The position numbers and the translations under genes are program-made. Of a stretch of DNA of 64,000 nucleotides, positions 55,743 through 64,000 are shown one piece after another. This DNA comes from Berberis thunbergii (taxonomy: Eukaryota; Streptophyta; Magnoliopsida; Ranunculales; Berberidaceae): positions 434,001-498,000 of the forward strand of contig QNQO01000202.1 of assembly GCA_003290165.1 (NCBI GenBank), written 5' to 3'. A model generated the notes under the pieces. It had not been told where the DNA came from, made no database searches, and was given only the letters and a program-made list of their open reading frames with translations. Position 1 is the first letter of the stretch, and every line of letters begins with the position of its first letter.

Positions 55743-58362
55743 TTTTTTTTTTTTTTTTTTTTTTAAATTTGGGATGTTTACCCATTTTATTCAAATAAAA
55801 ATCCACGCCCGAAGGCAACATAACTGACCCAATAGGGTGAACAAAAAAAGCCGAAACAAAACCTCACAAAAGATAGGATACACCAATACAAGCCTAGACA
55901 AAATCAGTCTATGTACCTTCTGTTTTCTGTCCTAGTTCTATTGGATTTTCGGGGACAAATACTGATATCTTTGGTGTGGCGCCTCTTATTCATCTTTCCC
56001 TCTGACATAGTCCCTAAATCCAATTCAATGTTCGCTACCTGTGGATCAAGCTCAGATTTTGAGTTGACGTCATCACTGTCCTCACTAGAAATCTCGAGTG
56101 TACTGAGGTCAAATATCGGCGGTCGAAGTAGCCTATTTGCTCTGAACGAAGATATAGCCTGAGTCAAGGTGTCTCCGATTCTTTTATAATCCGGTGAAGT
56201 TTTGATAGCATATTTGTCAAAATGTCTCTTTAACCTGAGCAGAGACTGCAAATCATCATCCGAGAATTCCTGCACTTGCTGACCCTGTGTAGCATCCCCT
56301 AGCTCTGTGCTAGTAGCACCGAAAAATGTGTTGCAGGGCGCTGGTTGAGGCGAAGCCACGACCCCTGTCTTGGTGCAAGGCGCAGGCTAGGGTGAGGCCA
56401 CTTCCGCTGCCTTGGTGCAGGGCACTGGCTGAGGCGAGACTCTGTTCTCTAGTGTGGTGCATGGCGTGGCATTGTCGCAGGCCACGTCCACTGCCTTGGT
56501 GCAGGGCTCTGGCTTGGGCGAGGCCATGGCCTCTGGCTTGAGGCAGATCGCTGGCTGGGGAGAAGTCACGGCCCCTCGTGAAGGGTAGAGCACTAGCTGC
56601 TGCGAGACCGGTTCTGGCTGAATATCAGACCGACTCAACGCTTCCGCTGAGAAGATTGCATCGCTCGGCCTCCCTGAATCAGCATGCAACACTGTAGCGT
56701 TGGTCGCGTCTCGCGACATTGCCACAAGGATATTCTTAAAAAGGCTATTGCTGGTGTCCCCCGAGTCGACAACATCCTCTTGTAGCAACGACTGTGCGTG
56801 TGGACCAATGACATTCTCAATCTCCGAAACTGTATACCCTGCCTCCAAGAGGCAATCCTCCGTAGATTCTGGTACAACCGCGGCACTGTCATGAGCCATT
56901 GTCTTGCCCACTAGCTGCTGATCCTCTTGAGCACCCTCATCTTCATCGATATTCTCTAGAAGTGATTCAAATTTGTTGGACAACACCACCGTTGCCGGAG
57001 CAATGGCCACTGGCCTCTGATCCCCAATTTCCTCAGTAATCTCCGCACCCTTGTCATTTTTTACACCACTTGTACCCACTTCGCGGATGGGCAATTGTTC
57101 TTTTTTAATAACTGGTATGTAGAGCTGCGTGACAGAAGTGGTTTCGACTGTAGGTTTGACCGCCTTCGCCGCTTTACCTAGGTCAGAAACACGCCCACCA
57201 CCCGTTAGGCCCAACTTTTTTCTACAAGAGTCCTCCTGATGCCCTATCAATGAGCAAAAATCACAATATTTGAAGCCTGGGTAATCTATCTTCTGCCAGA
57301 AACCCCTATTATTAGCCCTGTCAATCCAAACTCTAGTTGGTAATTTATCCGCCAAAGTCATCTCCACGCAAACACGGGCAAAACCCGGGCGCGATAGGCA
57401 TCGAGTATGATCATCCATCCGCAAGAAGCCACCAAAAGAATTCACAATTGCTTTTAAAATAGGGGGATGAAATAAATGCAAAGGTGAGTTAGGAAGCTCT
57501 ACCCACAATGGCACCGATATCGGGTCCTCCTTCAAACTGAAACCATCATGCCAACGGAAGGCTTTGAACCGAACTCCTTGAATCAAAAAGGAGTCTCTCG
57601 ATAAAACTTTCTTGGCTTCCACCTCGGATTGAAGACGAACTAACACGTGCCGCTGATTCAGTAAACCAAGCGAAAAATCTCCTAGGATTCCCCAAGTTCT
57701 GTGGATCGAATCTCGAATATCGTCCAGTGTTGGTCGATAGCTAGAGAACTTCAGAACAATCACATGTTTTTCCATGAAAGCTTCGCCACGTACTTCATCT
57801 GTGGCCGTCAGTCCAATTGCTGGCGCTCCCTCTTTGCGGAACCGAGTTCCTTCTACCTGATCCTCCGCAACTTCGTCCACCAAGATTTTACCCAAAATCT
57901 GGACGAAAGAGGGTTTACCCGTTCCCCCGTTACCAGGTCTTCCCACCGTGGAAGGAGGGATGATGGCCGGCGGCGCCGACATCGCAGCCAAGTTTATCCC
58001 TGCATCCAGCGTCAACTGGGAGCCACGCCCGAAACAGAGAGAGAGACCTCGCCCTGGCCTCGACGGATCTGCTCACCTCGATCTCGCGGCCTTGGAGGCG
58101 GCGTCCGGTCGATCTCGCGGCCTTAAAGCCGATCGATCTCGCGGCCTTGAAGCCAATCGATCTCCAGGCAGAGACGGCTGGAGAGAGCCGGTCGATCTCG
58201 CGGCCGTGAAGCCGATCGATCCCGAGGTCTTGAAGCGTCCAAGCGGCGGCCTTGAATCGTCCAAGCTGCGGCCTTGAAGCGACCAAGCGGCGGCCGGTCG
58301 ATGGCGGCGGCTGTTGGTTCCCAACCCTAGCAGATCTTGGTGGCGGCGGCAGGAGACTCTCC
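55743..58362 (-). mobile_element. ORF1-only LINE-like retroposon with poly(A) tail and target duplication, 2.6 kb
   Basis: On the minus strand the unit ends in an A22 tract (T run 55743-55764). It is bounded by a perfect 12-bp duplication GATACATATCGA (55731-55742 and 58363-58374), the hallmark of target-primed reverse transcription. Between them lie a GC-rich 5' leader with repeated GATCTCGCGGCCTTGAAGCC-like motifs (58075-58300), a single long ORF1-type gene, and a 140-bp 3' UTR. There is no endonuclease/RT ORF2, so it is a non-autonomous half-LINE that must have been mobilised in trans. Confidence 0.88.
55904..58015 (-). pseudogene. LINE ORF1-like protein (DUF4283 + CCHC), one in-frame amber from intact
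   Basis: From Met 58015 a 542-codon frame encodes a proline-rich start (MSAPPAIIPPSTVGRPG) and a DUF4283-type domain (KPSFVQILGKILVDEV, HVIVLKFSSYRPTLDDIRDS, IHRTWGILGDFSLGLL). A zinc knuckle, CDFCSLIGHQEDSC, lies near residues 260-275. A Pro/Cys-rich tail contains repeats of ASPQPAPCTKA type. The frame stops at a TAG (56387-56389) inside one of these repeats, ASP*PAPC. The same frame then continues for about 160 codons to 55904, ending ICPRKSNRTRTENRRYID. The stop replaces a glutamine codon of the repeat, so the original protein was about 703 residues. ORF1 proteins bind element RNA. The paralogue at 9944-12057 shares the domain closely. Confidence 0.85.
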
Positions 58363-58835
58363 GATACATATCGAATTTACTGATGTGATATGCAGGGTCC
58401 TCTAACTAGGGGTGGCATCCCGTTATCAAATAAGTAAGTTTCATCTCCATCTTATCTACAATACTTAACCCAAATTTGGTTGTCTGATTGTAAGAAATTA
58501 TTGTTACATACTAATTGATTTTTCAACCTCGTATTTTATTTTGAGCAGAACTTCCCACTCCAGTTCATTCCTAATAACAAAGTATGAAGATGGGAGTGAT
58601 CCTGAATTTTTGTATTCTTGGAATCTATGCATACAAAATTGTCATCATCCCCCCAAACAGTATTTATCAGAAGCGGCTCTTGTGAGGTACATCATGATCA
58701 TAAAAGTAGTAGTATAAGTTATCTAATTGAAGCTTATTTATTCCGCATACCAAATTTGTGGATGGCCCATACTCTCTACTTCTTACCTTCATCCAAATGG
58801 ATATTTGAAAGAAAAATACCTTGTCATATCCGTTT

Positions 58836-59448
58836 AAGGAAGCACAGACTCTATGAAAACTTGTCGTATCCGTGTCTGACATGTATCCGACACATGACTC
58901 TCACTCGACACGTGTCGGACACTTGGTTAACATGTCGGCAAGTGTCAGACACATGGTCAATGTGGTCATCGTGTCGGACACACCTCTGATACACCCGGAA
59001 CTTGGTCAGGACACAGTCGAGATTCGAAAATTAACTTTGTTTTATTTTTTACTTTTAGATGTTTGCAAATAACATGTAATATAATGGTTGTTGATCCATC
59101 TGAAGTGAATGACTATTTCAATTACGATTTAAGACAAATAGGGCAAAAAACCACTAAAGCATAGAGGTAGTCTATGTTTTTTCTTAATCTTTGCTTCTTA
59201 TTTCTCTCTCATTTGTTTATTCTCTCCTCTACTATACTTTTTCTCTACTTTAATTTTTTTCTTGCAATAATGTCATCTTCTTCAAGACACTCCAAGAAAG
59301 CACTTTATTAGATTATTATTTATATGACTTATTAAAAAATAGTATGACGTGTCGACATGTCACCGAATCCTAGTTTTTGAAAAATTATCAAGTTGGCATG
59401 TCGTGTCCATATCCGACACAACGCACGTGTTCGTATTCGTGCATCCTT
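58836..59448. mobile_element. Non-autonomous DNA element with GTGTC/GACAC motifs, copy 2
   Basis: Ends AAGGAAGCACAGACTC and, inverted, AAGGATGCACGAATACGA match those of 6231-6919. Inside the left end are repeated GTGTCGGACAC and GACACATGGTCAA-like motifs. The interior shares landmarks with copy 1, such as TCATTTTATTTTTTACTTTTAG versus TGTTTTATTTTTTACTTTTAG and a GGTAGTCTATGTTT segment. No ORF with a transposase motif and no clear target duplication are present. Confidence 0.75.
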
Positions 59449-59786
59449 GATCCAGTCTCATTTTGTATCACACAATTTAGTACCAATATAATGTGTTTAA
59501 CAAAGGTGATTAATTATTGAAATAGTAATTTGGTCCTCTTATCTTCTATGTTGCATTGGACATAGTGTGGACAGTCATGCAAACACGTGTAAACCACAAA
59601 GCGACGATAGCAGCAATTCTATTAAAGGTTGATGCGGTGATCTCTCCAAGACTCCATCCACCAAACATTTTCTCTTGTTATTCTTGAGAAACCAATCCAT
59701 GAGCTAACTATAGGGACCCCTCTAGCTATCTCTTCTTCAGTTCTTCTTCATGTCCAGCTAGCAAGTACTAAACAATAATAATAATC
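59449..59786 (+). promoter_or_regulatory. Upstream region of the NAC gene
   Basis: About 340 bp separate the element at 58836-59448 from the NAC start codon. A CT-rich leader (TCTCTTCTTCAGTTCTTCTTC) lies at about 59730-59752 and AATAATAATAATC just before the ATG. No certain TATA box is seen. The nearby transposon end could contribute to the promoter. Confidence 0.35.
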
Positions 59787-61111
59787 ATGGAAGCTGTAAA
59801 CATGCCTAGCTCTTCCAATCTTCCTCCAGGCTTTAGATTCCACCCCACTGATCAGGAGCTCATCATTCATTACTTGAAGCAGAAAGTCTCCTCTTCACCA
59901 ACCCCAGTTGTCTCTTTGGTTGCTGACATCGATCTCTACAAGTTCAATCCATGGGAACTTCCTGGTGCATATATCCCTTATTTTCTCTTATTACTTTACA
60001 TGAGAACATGACTTTTCTTATGTCGAGTGAATGCAGAAATTTTTTTGTGCGTATACATGATCTGCTCTCGCAGATGCACGATTCTTCTAAGTTAGTTCAG
60101 TGACTTATAGCCATTAGGTTAACAAAAATTCATCATAAAATTGGAATCTAGATATGACCATAATAATATACATGTATATACATAGCTGAAAATGATCGTT
60201 AACAGGCCGGTGTAATTTATGTATGTTGCTTTTGTTATTTATAAACTTCAGATAAGGCTTTCTTTGGTGAGGAAGAGTGGTTCTTCTTCAGCCCTAGAGC
60301 TCGCAAGTACCCAAATGGAGATCGTCCAAATAGGGCAGCTGGATCGGGTTACTGGAAAGCCACAGGAACAGATAGACCCATCCTTACCTATAGTGGGTCA
60401 CAGTGTCTAGGAGTGAAGAAAGCACTGGTGTTTTACACTGGTAAGCCTCCCAAGGGTGTTAAAACCGATTGGCTGATGCACGAATATAGGCTTCTCGATG
60501 ATGCCGCTCGCTCCCCAAAAATCAAGGGATCTATGAGAGTAAGTCCAGTTTTATCAAAGAAGGGTGGATAATTAATATATATCATCTATGGTTGTTATTA
60601 TTTATTGTAATTTTGTTTCTCTTTGCAGTTAGATGATTGGGTTCTATGCCGAGTTCGTCTGAAGACCGCAACACCACCACATCCTCATCATGTAGTAGAG
60701 AAACACGAAAACTTCTTCAGTAGCTCTCCTCCATTTAGTAATCATCACCAATATTTAGAGGAGCAAATGATGAGGAAGAATGTCCTTGATGGGGTTGATA
60801 ACCAGTACATATCTTATCTCATGGGATCTCCTGAGGCGTCTTTGGATAGTTACGAAAGCCAGGATATATACTTCAAAGAGCCAGCAAAACCCCAAGTTTC
60901 CAACATGGCTTCAAACTCTCAAGGTCCTCTAGTTTTCCAACATGTGCTTGAATCGATCAAAAGGTCACTCTCTATCAATGGTTTGGATGACTTCGTGTCC
61001 ATACCACCACCTAGTAAGAAGCTGAATTCTTCTTCTTCCATGGACGTCGATGGATCATCTCCTAATAATGACTTTACATCTGGTACACGTTTTTCAGATT
61101 TCTTGGTCTAG
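59787..61111 (+). CDS. NAC-domain transcription factor
   Basis: Three exons, 59787-59964, 60252-60538 and 60629-61111, encode 315 residues. The NAC DNA-binding domain spans about residues 12-170. Subdomain A is [20 protein letters not shown] (the common DEEL is DQEL here). Subdomain B includes [13 protein letters not shown], and C includes [21 protein letters not shown] is [20 protein letters not shown] followed by HEYRL, and E is LDDWVLCRV. Introns fall at the conserved NAC positions: after ELPG (phase 1) and before LDDWVLCR (phase 0). The C-terminal half is serine/histidine-rich, includes [17 protein letters not shown], ends [12 protein letters not shown], and should be the activation region. 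The domain is close to the NAM/NAP-like group linked to senescence and development; exact orthology is open. No transmembrane segment is seen, so it is probably a soluble nuclear protein. Confidence 0.95.
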
Positions 61112-64000
61112 ATATATTAGAAGTTATTGGTTATAAATTAGTAGAAGTGAGCTACCTACTGCTTGTATTTTGTATATAGTTTGTATGATTTGTATTCTAT
61201 ATATGTATCAAAATTATTGCTAGTGTGGGGAAGAGTGATCAGATTGCTTGATGATCTACTGAAACTGAAGCATATATTCCGAATAATATTGATAAGTGGC
61301 ATATTGTTGTAATCAGCAGATCAGCATTCTCCAATATATTGTTGTAATGAATAAATGTTTTGTGTAAAAAACGATCTCTCTTTTTTTGTTCTCCATCTCA
61401 TGTTTCATTGCGGATGCATGTTTATTAATTATTCCTTCAAATTTCCATAACATGTAATATATATAGATCAGAATTGTTTTCAGATCAATAACACCCTTAA
61501 CCAAAAACTAGATATACATGTTTGCAAGTCAACTACATCCTGATCACTATATCAAGTTAATAACAAGCGAAGGGATAACAGCTTATAATGAGTTTCATGG
61601 TCCTGTAACCAGAAATCTCATGAAGGTGACTGTCACTCAACTAGGTTTTGAGTATCTTATTGATAATCGTAGTTTTTCCACCTCTTGATTCCAATTTTTC
61701 TTTCCTATCCATGCATGAGCCAAAAGTACTTGTCATTTCAAGTCTATACTGTATTCTCTAGTGTTGCATGTCAAAGACAGCCATAATTTACAGACTTTAC
61801 GAAGGTGGCTGCTACATGCATCCTTCATTCGGGCTCACACAACCAAACTTAAAAAATTTATTATCAATTATTTTTTACTTGATAGTTGATACCACTACCA
61901 TATAATGCCAAAAAGCCCATTTTTTCTTGATTTTGAGCAAGACGCTGTAGAGTTTTCTCTCCTAAAAGCGATTGACACCAAGTCCCGCCTCCATTTGTTG
62001 TTTGATACAAGTCGATCACTTTGATCCTCCTCAACCTTTCTCTCTCCTACCTGCTTCCCCAAACATTTTGTTCTCCATTTTTGAACTCTTTGGATCAGGA
62101 TTTTCATTTTTGAAGAGGAGATGGTGATTGGAATTGGCTCTTCAATTCAAGATAATAAAAAAATAATTTTAAACATGAAAAGCCTTCCTTTCGAAAGAAT
62201 CCTTGTGAAATTGTTATGTAAATAAGATTGCAAGTGAATTTCGAAATAATATAAAAATCATCCAGAATAGTCCAAGCTCGGATTATGGGTGTTTTTGCAG
62301 CATGCATGTTGAGAAAATGCGCCTAATTAGTTTAAACTCAAAAGTCCAATTGATAAGCCAATCTCAGTTCTAGAAATTACATTTTCAAGAGCTTTCCAAT
62401 GGTATGGAGCATAGTATCTAGGTTCAACATTTAAAGTAGTTTTAATGGTAAAGTTGTACTTGAAGTAGTCGGCGGTTAAGCCAGGGATCACCGTTGTGGT
62501 GGCCAAAGACACTCATATTCTTAAGTCAAATATCGATGTAAGGAAGAGTGGAGACTGTATGTGAATTGCAAAGCGTATGTGTACCTATCTTCTTCCTTTC
62601 ACCATTTTTTATAGCGAGTGTTCCCTCTCCAAATGTCCATGCGATCGAGGGCGTGATGGAGGGAGGTAATCTCGTATAAGATCTTACATGTGCATGATTG
62701 AGTCTCCTTGGCACTTGGCTCTGTTTAGGACCCAATGTTTGATTGGGCTAAGAACATATTTGTGCGAGTGGATCTCGGGCCTATGACAGCTATGAGAATT
62801 GTGTTCGAGCCTTATTGTCTTTGGCCAAGCCCTAAGACCTGTGCCTTTTGGGCTAGCGTGACTTGGGCTTGAGCACCTGACTTACGGGCTGAGCAACATT
62901 TCATGCATGAGTTCGTTTGGAATTGTGCTGAAGCCTTTATAGTGTTAGGGTTAACCATACCACGTGTACGACCATAATCTTATGATCAGTAGGTAATATG
63001 TATTTCAAGTTTTTCATTAAAGAAAATATTTGTTCTTCGTTTGTGCCGTTTTTTTGTATTTACGCTTGCTTGTTCTAGTTACCTAGTTCTCAACTCCTAG
63101 TAGGGCGGTATTAAGAGACAAAACACCCGGATTTCAAATCATTCCAAGCACGTGGAGTTAGTGGGGCCCTTATTGATTCATTTCACCTTGGTACTCTTAT
63201 CGGAACCTCATTTGTCACTATCACATTGCATCAAATTGTGGCTTAATCTTGCAAGAAACTGAAGCTTATTCAGGAGCGAACCATGAATTATGGGTGTTTG
63301 AGATTTTCCAATAAAAAAAATTTAAGAGTATACTTTTCCAATGTCAAAACATATTCCATGCACGGATTGTGATTTTGTTTTTCAAGTTAATTTCGGTAAG
63401 TTGATTTTAAGAAATATTTTGTTGTGTATAAAAAAAATGTAAAAATTTAGTTATAATTTTGAAATTATCAATATAATTTAAGCTTTTACATACTACATAA
63501 GGAGTCCCACAAGACTTATAATGTCAAACAAACTCTATATTGCATAAGAATCACTTATATACAAAATATTGATATTAAACTAAGGTTATTATATCAAGTT
63601 AAAATGTTCGGAAATTGAGATTGGCCTGATGAAATAAATAAATATTTTGAATTTCAAAAAAAAAAAATGGTAACTCGAAAAAATAAATATTTCAACATTT
63701 TTAGATAAATCACATTCCTTGATTCCATGCATGTATATATTTACTTACTATAAATTGTAATATGCACAATTTTAGTGGATGTAGACTCATTCTAGAGTCC
63801 AAAATAAAAGCTTATTTATATTATGAAACACACAGACATTCTTATGCCAATTCTTAACAAAATAAGAATTCTTTTAGTAAACTAACATACTAGATTTCGA
63901 TAGATATGCTTTACAAAACGCTTAAATGCAATCAGTTTATTTGACCCATATATTTTATCTAACACAATAGCCCCATAATTATTCAAAGTCTTTTCATCCT
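61112..64000. other. 3' flank of the NAC gene and intergenic DNA
   Basis: The first 250-300 bases probably hold the 3' UTR, with an AATGAATAAATG signal near 61347. The remainder is AT-rich with only short, random-looking ORFs. No repeat border, RNA gene or coding domain is supported. Confidence 0.45.

Noticed and set aside
57948..58369. Several GC-rich overlapping ORFs on both strands at the 5' end of the half-LINE
   Set aside because: They arise from repeated GATCTCGCGGCC-like DNA that stays open in several frames; no protein family is visible.
61313..61504. 63-codon minus-strand ORF after the NAC gene
   Set aside because: Short, in AT-rich 3' flank, with no motif.
1..64000. tRNA, rRNA or CRISPR arrays
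   Set aside because: I looked for tRNA-like arms, rRNA landmarks and regularly spaced identical repeats; none was found. The only regular array is the 125-bp repeat, which has no spacers.

Overview
This is nuclear DNA from a flowering plant, most likely a eudicot. It is AT-rich, with long non-coding stretches, spliced plant transcription-factor genes and dense transposable elements of plant-typical families. I could not narrow the species further. Only two host genes look intact: a three-exon INDETERMINATE-DOMAIN (IDD/BIRD) zinc-finger transcription factor (23256-25231, +) and a three-exon NAC transcription factor (59787-61111, +). Everything else I can name is transposon, transposon relic or host-gene fragment carried inside a transposon.

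Layout. 1-2661: one end of a gene-bearing CACTA element that runs off the left edge (minus orientation). 2784-5364: a non-autonomous CACTA (duplication TGT) with a nested hAT miniature element (duplication GTGTTTCC). 5958-7694: a 0.4-kb sequence duplicated in tandem; the left copy has taken two further insertions, so the right copy serves as an empty site. 9944-17400: decayed LINE ORF1, Ty1/copia and LINE ORF2 relics. 17401-22980: quiet DNA. 22984-25825: the IDD gene and its flanks. 25826-39241: a 13.4-kb LTR retrotransposon of Ty3/gypsy (Tat-like) type with gag and protease remnants, an antisense ORF and a 125-bp tandem repeat, but no reverse transcriptase that I can see. It hosts two nested elements: a hAT element carrying a TIM23 fragment, and a 2.55-kb LTR element carrying an alpha-coatomer fragment. 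41073-48460: a 7.4-kb CACTA element packed with exon pieces of at least five host genes. 49428-52615: Ty1/copia pieces in the permuted order pol-LTR-gag. 55743-58362: an ORF1-only LINE-like insertion with poly(A) tail and target duplication. 58836-59448: a second copy of the element found at 6231. 59787 onward: the NAC gene and AT-rich flank.

The main theme is repeated capture of host coding sequence by unrelated transposons. Within 23 kb, three element classes carry recognisable host fragments: CACTA (AP-2 alpha-adaptin, ILR1-like amidohydrolase, VPS32/SNF7, CURT1-like and an RRM-like protein), hAT (TIM23) and an LTR element (alpha-COP). Element borders rest on exact target-site duplications read from the sequence. 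Identities of captured fragments rest on my recognition of protein families and were not database-checked.
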